Positions 25,539-33,822 of a stretch of DNA of 64,000 nucleotides are shown one piece after another. Each line of letters begins with the position of its first letter. Position 1 is the stretch's first letter. The notes under the pieces were generated by a model that saw nothing but the letters and a program-made list of their open reading frames with translations, did not search any database and was not told the DNA's origin. This DNA comes from JACVRW01 sp963808775. Its GTDB lineage: Bacteria; Actinomycetota; Thermoleophilia; Solirubrobacterales; Thermoleophilaceae. The stretch lies in the NCBI GenBank assembly GCA_963808775.1, contig CAWEGR010000001.1, positions 62,001 through 126,000 of the forward strand. Direction: 5' to 3'. The translations under genes were made by a program, and so were the position numbers.

Positions 25539-26264
25539 TCAGGCCACGCCCGCGGCGCGGCGGGCGGACGCGTGCGCCGCGTCCTCGAGCGAGTCGTCCG
25601 CGAGCGGCTCGAGCTCCATCCCCAGCGCGAGCTCGATCAGGCGGTCGGCGAGCCAGATGTTCTTCGGCAGCAGCGGGCCGTGGAGGTAGGTGCCGATCAC
25701 GTTGCGCGAGTGCACCCCCTCGAAGCCGTCGCGACCGTTGTTGCCGTGGCCCTTCAGCACGCGCCCGAGCGGTCGTTCCGTCTCGCCGAGGTAGGTGCGT
25801 CCGCCGTGGTTCTCGAAGCCCGCGATGATTCGCGGTCCCGTGCCGAGGTCGGCCTCGATCGCGCAGTTGCCGATCAGGCGCTCGCCGGGCTCCCGCACCG
25901 TGCGCAGGTCGACGAGGCCGACACCGGGCAGCTCCGCTCCGCCGACCTCATAGGAGTGGCCGAGAAGCTGGTAGCCGCCGCAGACCGCGAGCACCACCGC
26001 CCCGCGCTCGGCCGCCGCGTGCAGCGAATCCCGCTTCGTGGCGGCCATGTCGGGAGCGACCATCGCCTGGTCGCGGTCCTGGCCGCCGCCGATGTAGAAC
26101 AGGTCGTGTGCGTCCGGGCGCGGCGCGTCGCCGATTCCGGCCGCGGCGTGCTCGAAACCGATCCCGCGCCACTCGCAGCGCGCTCGCAGGACCGCGATGT
26201 TGCCGCGGTCCGCGTAGATGTTCATCAGGTCGGGGTAGAGCGAGCAGACCCTCAGCGCCGGCAT
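25539..26264 (-). CDS. gatD: Lipid II isoglutaminyl synthase, glutaminase subunit GatD
   Basis: GatD supplies ammonia to MurT, which amidates the D-glutamate of lipid II to isoglutamine. The class I glutamine amidotransferase domain shows YPDLMNIYADRGNIAVLRARCEWRGI at the start, the nucleophile elbow LAVCGGYQLLG near residue 97 and the catalytic His in YLHGPLLPKN near residue 198. It is last in a five-gene overlapping operon and is separated from murT by a methyltransferase gene, unlike the usual direct pairing. Its start overlaps the methyltransferase end by 13 bases. Confidence 0.9.
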   Translation of the reverse strand: MPALRVCSLYPDLMNIYADRGNIAVLRARCEWRGIGFEHAAAGIGDAPRPDAHDLFYIGGGQDRDQAMVAPDMAATKRDSLHAAAERGAVVLAVCGGYQLLGHSYEVGGAELPGVGLVDLRTVREPGERLIGNCAIEADLGTGPRIIAGFENHGGRTYLGETERPLGRVLKGHGNNGRDGFEGVHSRNVIGTYLHGPLLPKNIWLADRLIELALGMELEPLADDSLEDAAHASARRAAGVA

Positions 26265-26965
26265 ATCACCACAGTGCTCCCGATGTGGTCGGAGGTCTCC
26301 GGGATGGCGAGGCGCTCGACCGGCACGAGGCCGGCGGAGCGCGCCTCGGCCTCGAGCTCGTCAGGGCTGAGCACGTCGAGCGCGAACGGGGCGAGCTCCT
26401 CGTCGAGCCTGCCGTCGGGCGAGACGGCCTGGCGGCGGCGCTCGACGACCACCTGACCCGGCGCCTCGCTCACCATGACCGGCTGGCTCGAGAACACCCA
26501 GCCGTCGCTCTCGATCATGTCGGGGTAGGGGGGAGAGCGATCCTCCTCCTCGAGCGAGTCGTAGGGGTCGGCGAGCGCGGCGGCGAAGCGCCCGCCGGGT
26601 GTCAGGTGCGCGTGCACGCGCTCGAGCATCGCAAGGCGCTCGGACCGGCCGCCGAGGATCTGGACGAGCTGCATGGGGGCAAGGATGAGCGCGAAGCGCC
26701 GCTCGACCGCGAACGCGCGGGCGTCCGCCCTCACCGTCACCACATCGGGCGAGCGCTCGGCGAGCGCGGCGAGCAGGTCCGCGTCCGTGTCGAGCGCGTG
26801 CACCTCGTGGCCGGCTGCGTGCAGGTCGCGGGCCACGCGCCCCGTTCCCGCCCCGAGATCGAGGACGGGCCCCTCCGCTGCCGCGGCCAGCGAGCGCCAG
26901 ACCTCGAGATCGGCCGTGTAGGAGCCATTCTCGACGTCGTGCCAGATCACCGCGCGGCTCGTCAT
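26252..26965 (-). CDS. Class I SAM-dependent methyltransferase between murT and gatD
   Basis: The 237-residue protein has the SAM-binding motif I VLDLGAGTGRVARDL near residue 37, an acidic motif II ALDTDADLLAAL and motif III around LTPGGRFAAALADP. The methyl acceptor is unknown. Its ATG overlaps the murT stop by 4 bases and its end overlaps the gatD start by 13, so it is made together with the lipid II amidation complex. A role in modifying a cell-wall precursor is possible but is inference. Confidence 0.85.
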   Translation of the reverse strand: MTSRAVIWHDVENGSYTADLEVWRSLAAAAEGPVLDLGAGTGRVARDLHAAGHEVHALDTDADLLAALAERSPDVVTVRADARAFAVERRFALILAPMQLVQILGGRSERLAMLERVHAHLTPGGRFAAALADPYDSLEEEDRSPPYPDMIESDGWVFSSQPVMVSEAPGQVVVERRRQAVSPDGRLDEELAPFALDVLSPDELEAEARSAGLVPVERLAIPETSDHIGSTVVICRR

Positions 26966-28332
26966 TCCGACCAGCGCCTCGCGAGGCCGCGCTTCGCGAG
27001 CAGGTCCCGCAGCTCGAGCAGGGCGGTGTAGGTGGGCAGCGCGAAGACCCGCTCGCCCGCCGCCGCGGCCAGCGCCGAGTCGAGCGAGGCGCCGAGGTCG
27101 CGCTCGACTGCGATCTCGGCGTCCACACCCGCGTACTTCAGGCGCAGGGCCATCTCCTCGGCGCGCGTGCCGGAGCAGGTCACGCGCCGCACCCGGCCGG
27201 CGAGGACCTCGAAGTCGGCGTCCCAGACCCAGGAGATGTCGCGGCCGTCGGCGATGCCGTCGTTGAGGGCGATCCAGAGGTCGAGCTCGCCCTCCTCGAG
27301 CAGCAGCGTGCGCAGCACCTCGTTCGCCCCGGCCGGGTTCTTGATCAGCAGGATCGAGAGCCGCCGCCCGCCGACCGGAATCGTCTCCACGCGCCCGAAG
27401 GCGCCGCCGAAGGACTCGAGCGCCTCCCCGGCCGTGGCGAGCGGCACGCCCAGCTCGAGCAGGGTCGCGGCGGCCGCGACGGCGTTGTAGACGTTGTAGA
27501 GGCCGGGCAGCGGCAGCCGCAGCTCGAGCGTGCCCGCCGGCGTGGTCAGCTCGATGCTCGAGCCGCTCATCCCCTCGAGCTCCACGCGGGTGGCGGCCAC
27601 GGCCGGCTCGGGCCGCGTGCGGCCGCAGCCGGGACAGCGGTAGCGGCCGAGGTGCCCGAGCAGGATGACCTCGTACTCGTAGGGGGTGCCGCAGTTGCGG
27701 CAGTGCTTCGAGTCCGCGGCGTGCTGCATGCCGGGCAGCGCCTGGGAGTCGTCCGCGATGCCGTAGTAGGTCACGCCCTCGCGGAACCCGTCGGTTCCGG
27801 AGCGGCCGAGGTCGGCCACGAGGGGGTCGTCCGCGTTCAGGACCCAGCGCACCTCGCCGCCCGACCCGTCCACGAGCTCAGCCCAGCGGTCGGCGAGCGT
27901 CTCGAGCTCGCCGTAGCGGTCGAGCTGGTCGCGGAACAGGTTCGAGAGCAGCACGAGGCGCGGGCGCACGTCGCGCGCCACGGGTCCGAGCCAGGCCTCG
28001 TCGACCTCGAACAGCCCGACCTGCCCGGCCTCGCGTCCCGCGTCGAGCAGCGCCGTGGCGACCCCCCAGGCCATGTTCGAGCCGGCGCGGTTGTGGACCA
28101 CGGGGCGCCCCGCGCGCTCGAGGCCCGCCGCGATCATCGCGGCCGTCGTCGTCTTGCCGTTCGTCGCCGAGACGAGCACGGAGCCCTCGTCGAGCTCGCC
28201 CGCCATCCGGCGCAGCCCGTCGGGCTCGAGCCGCAGCAGCAGCCTGCCCGGGGCCGTGGTCCCGCCGCCGCGCCCGAGCCGGCGGCTCGCGGCGCGGGCG
28301 CCGCGGGCGAGGGTGCGCGCGGGGCGGAGCAT
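26962..28332 (-). CDS. murT: Lipid II isoglutaminyl synthase, Mur ligase-like subunit MurT
   Basis: MurT is the ATP-using subunit that activates the lipid II D-Glu carboxylate for amidation by GatD. The 456-residue protein has the Mur ligase P-loop (SATNGKTTTAAM near residue 56), NRAGSNMAWGVATALL, FEVDEAWLG, SNLFRDQLDRYGE and the zinc-ribbon insert specific to MurT (CRNCGTPYEYE and RYRCPGCG, four Cys). The C-terminal DUF1727 domain includes LIKNPAGANEVLR and ALNDGIADGRDISWVWDADFE. The start codon overlaps the stop of the lipid kinase gene. Confidence 0.93.
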   Translation of the reverse strand: MLRPARTLARGARAASRRLGRGGGTTAPGRLLLRLEPDGLRRMAGELDEGSVLVSATNGKTTTAAMIAAGLERAGRPVVHNRAGSNMAWGVATALLDAGREAGQVGLFEVDEAWLGPVARDVRPRLVLLSNLFRDQLDRYGELETLADRWAELVDGSGGEVRWVLNADDPLVADLGRSGTDGFREGVTYYGIADDSQALPGMQHAADSKHCRNCGTPYEYEVILLGHLGRYRCPGCGRTRPEPAVAATRVELEGMSGSSIELTTPAGTLELRLPLPGLYNVYNAVAAAATLLELGVPLATAGEALESFGGAFGRVETIPVGGRRLSILLIKNPAGANEVLRTLLLEEGELDLWIALNDGIADGRDISWVWDADFEVLAGRVRRVTCSGTRAEEMALRLKYAGVDAEIAVERDLGASLDSALAAAAGERVFALPTYTALLELRDLLAKRGLARRWSE

Positions 28333-29210
28333 CAGTTCGGTGGCGCTATCACGCGCAGGACGCGGCGCTCCACGCGGATGATGGCCGGGGTCGCGCCGAT
28401 CGGGTCACCATCCGCGTAGATCACGAACGGACGGTCGCTCGCGACCTCGATCTCCTCCCCGCGCAGGAAGACGACGTGCTCGGAATCGACGTGCGTGCCC
28501 TTGAAGACCTTGGGGAGCTGCCGCAGGAAGGTGAGCTTGCCGCAGCGGCGCGACATCATCACGTCGAGGCGACCGTCGTCGAGCTCCGCCTGGGGCAGGA
28601 CGAACATTCCGCCGCCGTAGGCCTTCGAGTTGCCGACCACGACGGAGTAGCCGATCTCCTCGTGGCGCTCGCCATCGACCGTGACCGTGAAGCGCGCCGG
28701 CTTCCAGGCGGCGAGCGCGCGCAGGGCGGCGTAGAGGTAGACCGCGTCGCCGCGCACGAGCTTCGCCTCGTTGGCGATCCGGTTGGCGTCCGAGTCGAAG
28801 CCGAAGCTCGCGATCCCGACGAAGGGGGTGCCCTCGACGCTCGCCACGTCCACGAGGCGCTCGCCCCCCTCGACCGCCAGGCGGGCCGCCTCGGCCGGGT
28901 CGTGCGGCACTCCGAGCACGCGCGCGAAGTCGTTGCCACGGCCGCTCGGAACCAGCGCGAGCGCGGTCTCGGTCCCCTTGAGCGCGCCGGCGAGCGGGCG
29001 CAGCAGGCCGTCGCCGCCGATCGCCATCACGGTCTCGCCTTCCCTCACCGCCTCGAGGGCGGCCTCGTGGGCGTGCTGGATGCTGCGCGTGATCACGGTG
29101 CGGTGCGGCGCCCCGAGCTCGTCGAGCGCCCCGTGAACGGCCGGCAGCGCGCTCAGCGCTCTGCCCCCGGCGGCGGCCGGGTTGACCAGCAGGGCGAAGC
29201 TGCGGCTCAC
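28332..29210 (-). CDS. Diacylglycerol/lipid kinase (YegS/DgkB family)
   Basis: The 292-residue protein has the catalytic-domain signature of lipid kinases: LLVNPAAAGGRAL at the start, AIGGDGLLRPLAGAL with the GGDG nucleotide loop near residue 64, and PSGRGNDFARVLG. The C-terminal sandwich domain (GIASFGFDSDANRIANEA, GGGMFVLPQAELDDGRLDV) is intact. Such enzymes phosphorylate diacylglycerol or related lipids, recycling lipid by-products of envelope synthesis. The GTG start overlaps the preceding stop (GTGA) and its TGA overlaps the murT ATG. Confidence 0.88.
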   Translation of the reverse strand: MSRSFALLVNPAAAGGRALSALPAVHGALDELGAPHRTVITRSIQHAHEAALEAVREGETVMAIGGDGLLRPLAGALKGTETALALVPSGRGNDFARVLGVPHDPAEAARLAVEGGERLVDVASVEGTPFVGIASFGFDSDANRIANEAKLVRGDAVYLYAALRALAAWKPARFTVTVDGERHEEIGYSVVVGNSKAYGGGMFVLPQAELDDGRLDVMMSRRCGKLTFLRQLPKVFKGTHVDSEHVVFLRGEEIEVASDRPFVIYADGDPIGATPAIIRVERRVLRVIAPPN

Positions 29211-30031
29211 CCGGCAGCCGCCGCTGCGGCAGCCGTGCGGGCCCTCTCGGCCGCCGCGGCGCCGCGCTCCACGCCGCGCAGGTGCGGGGCGTGGTCGATC
29301 TTCTGCATGTCGGCACGCGCCACCAGGTCGTCGCCGATCAGGCGCTCCGCGTGCGGCTCCTCGAGGTCGTCCGGATCGAGCACGAGCAGCACGTCCTGCT
29401 GCACGCTGTGCCAGCGCTCGTCCGTCAGCTTCTCGGATGACACGAGCAGCTGCCCGGGGCGGGCGACCCAGTGCAGGTCGAACATCCCGAGCCGGTACGC
29501 GAACAGGCGCTCGCCGTCCGAGAACAGGATGTTGAGGCCCGAGAAGGGGGACCGCAGGACCGCCGTGGCCACCGCGCGGCGGAGGCTCTCGACCGGCCGG
29601 CCGGGATCGTAGTCGTGCATCAGCAGGTTGAAGAACGCCTCGGAGTCGGTGCTCCCGGCGGGCGCGCGAACGCCGTCGCGCAGCAGCCGCGGGTAGTCGA
29701 GGATCGTCCCGTTGTGCCCGAGCGAGTACGAGCCGAGGCAGAACGGATGCGTGTTCTCCAGCGCGAGATCGCCCATCGTGGCGCGCCGCACGTGCACGTT
29801 GAAGATGCGGCCCCGCATGCCTGTCGCGCTGACGAACTCGGCGTCCGCGTAGGCCGCCTGCGGGGAAGCGAACGCACTCGCGGCGCCGGAGCCGTCCGCG
29901 CGCGCGTGCACCGCCATTCCCCAGCCCGAGTCGTGATCCTCGGACTGCCGGATCAGCGGGTTCTCCGCGTCGAGCAACTCATGCCGGATCGAAACCGGCT
30001 CCGCGGCGACGCAGCCGAAAACGCGGCACAT
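29207..30031 (-). CDS. Class II glutamine amidotransferase (Ntn, YafJ/EgtC-like)
   Basis: The N-terminal MCRVFGCVA places Cys2 as the Ntn nucleophile after Met removal. Further support comes from DSGWGMAV, FNVHVRRATMGDLALENTHPF, SLGHNGTILDYP and the GSTDSEAFFNLL segment that form the glutaminase pocket. Free-standing members of this group include YafJ-type proteins and EgtC of ergothioneine synthesis; which reaction applies here is not clear. It is the first gene of the operon holding murT and gatD, so the operon contains two unrelated glutamine-using folds. The last 25 residues are Ala-rich. Confidence 0.85.
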   Translation of the reverse strand: MCRVFGCVAAEPVSIRHELLDAENPLIRQSEDHDSGWGMAVHARADGSGAASAFASPQAAYADAEFVSATGMRGRIFNVHVRRATMGDLALENTHPFCLGSYSLGHNGTILDYPRLLRDGVRAPAGSTDSEAFFNLLMHDYDPGRPVESLRRAVATAVLRSPFSGLNILFSDGERLFAYRLGMFDLHWVARPGQLLVSSEKLTDERWHSVQQDVLLVLDPDDLEEPHAERLIGDDLVARADMQKIDHAPHLRGVERGAAAAERARTAAAAAAAG

Positions 30032-30053
30032 GATCGGGGGAGGTTACCGAGGG

Positions 30054-30069
30054 GGGCGAGCTTTCGCCC
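30054..30069. promoter_or_regulatory. Hairpin in a divergent intergenic region
   Basis: GGGCGA at 30054-30059 and TCGCCC at 30064-30069 pair around a GCTT loop. The site lies in the 56-base gap between the divergent amidotransferase and phosphatase-like genes, where both promoters must sit. The role is unknown. Confidence 0.3.
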
Positions 30070-30087
30070 GCCCGCCCTTAGCCCTGC

Positions 30088-30585
30088 ATGGAGCTCATCC
30101 TTCAGGAGCCGAGGCGGATCTGGTGGGCGCGCCCGCGCAAGCTGTGCGCGCTCGAACGGCCCGGCGGCGGCGGGCGCAGCCACCGGCCGGAGCGGCGGGC
30201 AGCCGAGATCGAGTACCTGCGCTCGCGCGGCGTGCGGCTCGTGATCTCCACGATCGCCACTCGCCAGAACCTCGCCGCATACGACGAGGCCGGGCTCGAC
30301 TGGCATCACGTCCCCGTGCCGGAGACGGCGCAGGGCGCCGCCGCACTCGAGGAGCTGCTCGCGCTGATCCGGCGAGAGGCGCGCACCTCCGGGGCGATCG
30401 CGATACACGGCAACCGCTGGACGGACTTCGTGGCGGCGGTCTGCGCCGCCCACCTGCACGTCGAGCGCGGGGCCGACCCCGCCGCGGCCCTGGCCGACGC
30501 CGTGCGCGCGGGACTGACCGTCTCCGAGGCCGCCTGCACGCTCGTGGGCGTCGAGCTCGAGGAGGTGGGCCGTCTCGCCGCCTGA
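30088..30585 (+). CDS. Protein-tyrosine/dual-specificity phosphatase-like protein, catalytic Cys not seen
   Basis: The 165-residue protein has the layout of small DSP-like phosphatases: EIEYLRSRGVRLVIST, then a DWHHVPVPETAQGAAALEELLALI segment, then the place where the HCxxGxxR phosphate loop is expected. There it reads AIHGNRWTDFVAAVCAAHL, keeping His, Gly and Arg but no Cys before the loop. It is therefore probably a pseudo-phosphatase or a distant relative with another role. The start ATG lies 56 bases from the divergent amidotransferase. The family call is tentative. Confidence 0.5.
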   Translation: MELILQEPRRIWWARPRKLCALERPGGGGRSHRPERRAAEIEYLRSRGVRLVISTIATRQNLAAYDEAGLDWHHVPVPETAQGAAALEELLALIRREARTSGAIAIHGNRWTDFVAAVCAAHLHVERGADPAAALADAVRAGLTVSEAACTLVGVELEEVGRLAA

Positions 30586-30622
30586 GCCCGTGTGCGGCGC
30601 GCGCCCGATTCCCGCGAGCGGG

Positions 30623-31426
30623 TCAGCCCTCGGAGCCGAGGATCAGCGCGCCCAGGTTCTCGGCCACCGCCACCGGCGCCGGCTCGACGCCGTCGAGCTC
30701 GGCCCTGTCGGCGCCGCCGCTCAGCACGAGCGCGCTGTCGAGGCCGGCGGCGCGAGCCGCGGCGATGTCGGTGTCGATCCGGTCGCCGACCGCGAGCGTC
30801 CTGCCCTCGCCGAGCCGGTCGAGCGCCGTGAGCATGAGCTGTGGCTCCGGCTTGCCGACGATCGTCGCGCTCCGCCCGCTCGCCACCTCCACCGCGGCGA
30901 GGATCGCGCCCGTGCCCGGCCAGAGCCCGTCCGGCTGCGGATAGGTGGGATCGCGCGCCGTCGCGAGAAAGTCGGCGCCGCGGCGGACGGCGAGGGTCGC
31001 GAGCCGCAGGTCCTCGTAGACGAGCTCCTCGGTCCCGCCCACGACCACGACCTCCGCGCGCGACGCGAGATCGGTTCCGTTCATGAGCTTCAGGCCGCCG
31101 TCGGCCACGTGCTTCCTGAGCGAGGGCGTGCCGATCACGAACGCGGTCCGGCCGGCGCGCGTCTCGGCGAGGAGGTGCTGAACGGCGCCGCCGACCGTCA
31201 CCACGTCGGCGACGGACGCCTTCACGCCGAGCCCCCAGAGGCGGGTGACGAAGTCCTCGGTCGCGCTGCGCGGGTCGTTCGTCGCGAACGCCACCCGCCT
31301 GCCGGCGTCGCGCAGGGCCTCGAGCGCCTCGAGGGCGCGCGGCGTGGGCTCGCCCCCGATCCAGACGCAGCCGTCGAGGTCGAAGATGAACTGGTCGTAG
31401 CGCGCGGCCAGGGGGGAGAGGGGCAC
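30623..31426 (-). CDS. HAD-IIA family hydrolase (NagD/PGP-like phosphatase)
   Basis: The 267-residue protein shows HAD motif I FDLDGCVWIGG with the nucleophile Asp near residue 16, motif II FATNDPR, the C2 cap seen in class IIA enzymes, a motif III Lys in IVGKPEPQLML and motif IV AVGDRIDTDIAAARAAG. Relatives are sugar-phosphate, 4-nitrophenyl-phosphate or 2-phosphoglycolate phosphatases. The substrate is not predictable. It is divergent from the cyclophilin gene. Confidence 0.88.
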   Translation of the reverse strand: MPLSPLAARYDQFIFDLDGCVWIGGEPTPRALEALEALRDAGRRVAFATNDPRSATEDFVTRLWGLGVKASVADVVTVGGAVQHLLAETRAGRTAFVIGTPSLRKHVADGGLKLMNGTDLASRAEVVVVGGTEELVYEDLRLATLAVRRGADFLATARDPTYPQPDGLWPGTGAILAAVEVASGRSATIVGKPEPQLMLTALDRLGEGRTLAVGDRIDTDIAAARAAGLDSALVLSGGADRAELDGVEPAPVAVAENLGALILGSEG

Positions 31427-31445
31427 CTCGCTAGCCTACGGGCGC

Positions 31446-32159
31446 GTGGCCCGCCCCCTCCTCGTGCTGCTCGCCTGCCTCGCGCTCGCCGCCGCTGCCT
31501 GCGGCGACGATGACGACGACGCGGGCGCTTCGGAGGGCGGCTCGGCGGACACCGCTCAGGGGGCCGACAAGCCGTCCGAGACGACGGGATCGGAGCCCCG
31601 CTGCCGCGAGGTCCCGCCCCCGGAGCCGCATCCCGACGGCGGCGAGAAGAAGCCGAAGGCGAAGCTCGATCCGGCGGCCACCTACCGGGTCACGCTGGCA
31701 ACCACGTGCGGCGACATCGTGATCCAGCTCGACCAGAAGACGGCGCCGAACACCGCCGCCTCGTTCGCGTCGCTCGTGGAGAGCGGGTTCTACGACGGCA
31801 CGATGTTCCACCGCATCGTCCCCGGGTTCGTGATCCAGGGCGGCGACCCCACCGGGACGGGCACGGGCGGCCCGGGCTACTCGGTGCGCGACGTCCCGCC
31901 GAAGGACGCCGCCTACACGGAGGGTGTCGTCGCGATGGCGAAGACGGAGGTCGAGCCGGCGGGCACGTCGGGCAGCCAGTTCTACATCGTGACCGGCGCC
32001 GACGCCGGCCTGCCGCCCGACTACGCCCTGCTCGGCGAGGTCGTCGAGGGGATGGACGTGGCGCTCGCGATCGACAAGCTCGGCGATCCCGCCAGCGGTG
32101 GCGCCGGCACGCCCCTGCAGGCCGTCGTGATCGAGAAGGCGACACTCGATGAGTCCTGA
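31446..32159 (+). CDS. Cyclophilin-type peptidyl-prolyl isomerase lipoprotein
   Basis: The GTG start opens a lipoprotein signal (ARPLLVLLACLALAAAACGDD), so the enzyme should sit on the outer face of the membrane. After an acidic linker the cyclophilin domain begins (YRVTLATTCGDIVIQLD) and contains FHRIVPGFVIQGGDPTGTGTGGPG, SGSQFYIV-type GTSGSQFYIVTGAD and LLGEVVEGMDVA, the peptide-binding and catalytic Arg region. It should help fold exported proteins. The thioredoxin gene starts inside its last 11 bases. Confidence 0.9.
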   Translation: MARPLLVLLACLALAAAACGDDDDDAGASEGGSADTAQGADKPSETTGSEPRCREVPPPEPHPDGGEKKPKAKLDPAATYRVTLATTCGDIVIQLDQKTAPNTAASFASLVESGFYDGTMFHRIVPGFVIQGGDPTGTGTGGPGYSVRDVPPKDAAYTEGVVAMAKTEVEPAGTSGSQFYIVTGADAGLPPDYALLGEVVEGMDVALAIDKLGDPASGGAGTPLQAVVIEKATLDES

Positions 32160-32907
32160 CGGCGCGGCGCCCGGAGGCGTGCGCGACGTGGGGGAGGCCG
32201 ACTTCGAGCGGCTCGTCCTCGAGCGTTCGCGCGAGCTGCCCGTGGTGGTCGACTTCTGGGCGGACTGGTGCGGCCCCTGCAAGCAGCTGACACCGGTGCT
32301 CGAGCGCGCCGTCGGCGCGCGTCAGGGCAAGGTCGAGCTGGCGAAGGTGGACGTCGAGGCCAATCCGCGCCTCCAGGCCGCCTTCGGCATCCAGGGCATT
32401 CCCGCGGTCAAGGCGTTTCGGGACGGCCGGATCGCCTCGGAGTTCACCGGGGCGCTGCCGCCGGCCGAGGTCGAGCGCTTCTTCGACGCGCTCGTGCCCT
32501 CCGAGGCCGACGAGCTCGCCGCCAGCGGCGACGAGAACGCGTTGCGGCAGGCACTCGAGCTCGACCCGAACCACGCCGCGGCGCGCACGGCGCTCGGCAG
32601 GCTGCTCATGCAGCGCGGGGAGACGGATGCGGCGCTCGAGCTGCTCGAGAGCGCCCAGGGTGACTTCGTGGCGGACGGGCTCGTCGCCCGCGCCCGGCTG
32701 GCCGGCGACCCGGAGCTCGACGCGGCGTTCGCCGCGTGGGACGCGGGCGACCCCGGCGGGGCGCTCGAACGGCTCCAGACGGCCCTCGCCGACCCGGAGC
32801 GGCGCGACCTCGTGCGGCGCGTGATGGTCGCGATCTTCACCGAGCTCGGCCCGGATGACCCGCTCGCGCGGGAGCACCGCCGGCGGCTGTCCGCCGCGCT
32901 CAACTAG
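32149..32907 (+). CDS. Thioredoxin domain protein with TPR-like tail (CnoX-like)
   Basis: The thioredoxin fold carries the active site WADWCGPCKQ near residue 42 and the cis-proline in GIQGIPAVKAF. The C-terminal 110 residues form TPR-like helices (ALELDPNHAAARTALGRLLMQRGETDAALELLE). This architecture is that of CnoX/YbbN proteins, which protect substrates during oxidative stress and hand them to chaperonins. No signal peptide is seen, so it is cytoplasmic. Its start overlaps the cyclophilin gene by 11 bases. Confidence 0.85.
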   Translation: MSPDGAAPGGVRDVGEADFERLVLERSRELPVVVDFWADWCGPCKQLTPVLERAVGARQGKVELAKVDVEANPRLQAAFGIQGIPAVKAFRDGRIASEFTGALPPAEVERFFDALVPSEADELAASGDENALRQALELDPNHAAARTALGRLLMQRGETDAALELLESAQGDFVADGLVARARLAGDPELDAAFAAWDAGDPGGALERLQTALADPERRDLVRRVMVAIFTELGPDDPLAREHRRRLSAALN

Positions 32908-32909
32908 GC

Positions 32910-32927
32910 CGGCGTCAACCGACGCCG
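32910..32927. terminator. Hairpin terminator candidate between convergent genes
   Basis: CGGCGTC at 32910-32916 pairs perfectly with GACGCCG at 32921-32927 around an AACC loop, just after the thioredoxin stop and over the end of the convergent gene. No T tract follows, as is common in high-GC actinobacteria. Confidence 0.5.
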
Positions 32928-33559
32928 CGGGCGGCGCGCATGCGGCTCTGGCGGCGTCTGCCGAACAGCACGAGCACCACGAGCGCGATCACCACGAGCA
33001 GGAAGCCGAAGAACACGGCGCTGCCAGTCCCGATGCCGCCGAACGGCAGAGCGACCAGCTTCACGATCGCGAAGCCCACCGCGATCAGCAGGATGACGGC
33101 GAGCACAAGCAGGACGATGCCGCGCACCCGGGCGAACATTCCCGCGCTCTGGGGCGGGATGAACAGGCCCATCAGGCGCAGCAGGAGCAGCTGGCGGCCG
33201 GAGGGCGCCTCCTGCCCGAGCTTCTCCATCGCGTCCCTCAGCTCGTCCGGACGCCGCTCGGCGAGCGCCATCGACGCCTTCATCATCTGACGAAGGGCCG
33301 GGCGCTCCTGCGGGTGGCAGCCGGCGAGCGCCTCGTTGAAGTAGGCGCGGGCGGCCTTGACGTCGTAGCGCTCCGCCGCGCGCGCGCCGAGGATGGCCTT
33401 GGCGGCGACCCGGTGCTTCGACTCGCTCTGCAGCTGCTCGTCCGTGCGCGTCTCGAGCTGCTGGATCGCGGAGAGCGCGCCGACCTGCATCTGCATCTTG
33501 ATCTGCTTCTGCTTCGCCACCGGGGAGGGAGTCTGGCAGACCGGTTTGCGGACAGGCAC
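32915..33559 (-). CDS. Hypothetical protein with two C-terminal membrane helices
   Basis: The 214-residue protein is mostly helical. The first 130 residues look TPR-like (AAKAILGARAAERYDVKAARAYFNEALAGCHPQERPALRQMM). Two membrane spans follow: VRGIVLLVLAVILLIAVGFAI and a span beginning GSAVFFGFLLVVIALVVLVLF, and the tail is strongly basic (RRRQSRMRAAR). I do not recognise a family. The first methionine is used as start; a later Met at the KMQMQV stretch is possible. Confidence 0.55.
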   Translation of the reverse strand: MPVRKPVCQTPSPVAKQKQIKMQMQVGALSAIQQLETRTDEQLQSESKHRVAAKAILGARAAERYDVKAARAYFNEALAGCHPQERPALRQMMKASMALAERRPDELRDAMEKLGQEAPSGRQLLLLRLMGLFIPPQSAGMFARVRGIVLLVLAVILLIAVGFAIVKLVALPFGGIGTGSAVFFGFLLVVIALVVLVLFGRRRQSRMRAARGVG

Positions 33560-33579
33560 CGAAGGGGTATCGGGCTTCC

Positions 33580-33822
33580 ATGACCATCGGAATCATCGTC
33601 GCCGTCTGCATCATCCTGTTGATCCTGGCCTTCCTGCTGCCTCGCCTCTCGAGGCATCCGCAGCGGGGTGTCGACAGGACGCTGGGCGTGGGTCAGAGCG
33701 CCGGGGGCAAGGCGCCCGGGCCCATCGGCAAGCTGTTCTCGAAGTCCTTCGGGACCTCTCGCAAGGCCACCAACAAGAGCGCCTCGACCGGGCGCAAGGC
33801 GCGCGGCAAGATGCCGCTCTAG
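33580..33822 (+). CDS. Small single-span membrane protein, DUF6411-like
   Basis: This 80-residue protein has one N-terminal membrane helix (MTIGIIVAVCIILLILAFLLP) followed by a basic, glycine-rich cytoplasmic tail (GVGQSAGGKAPGPIGKLF, then KSASTGRKARGKMPL). The pattern agrees with small actinobacterial proteins annotated as DUF6411, of unknown function. It is divergent from the preceding gene and overlaps the DivIVA-like gene end by 4 bases. Confidence 0.6.
   Translation: MTIGIIVAVCIILLILAFLLPRLSRHPQRGVDRTLGVGQSAGGKAPGPIGKLFSKSFGTSRKATNKSASTGRKARGKMPL

Noticed and set aside
30054..30069. Rho-independent terminator in the divergent gap at 30 kb
   Set aside because: No gene ends there; both neighbours start from this gap, so the hairpin is listed only as a possible regulatory structure.
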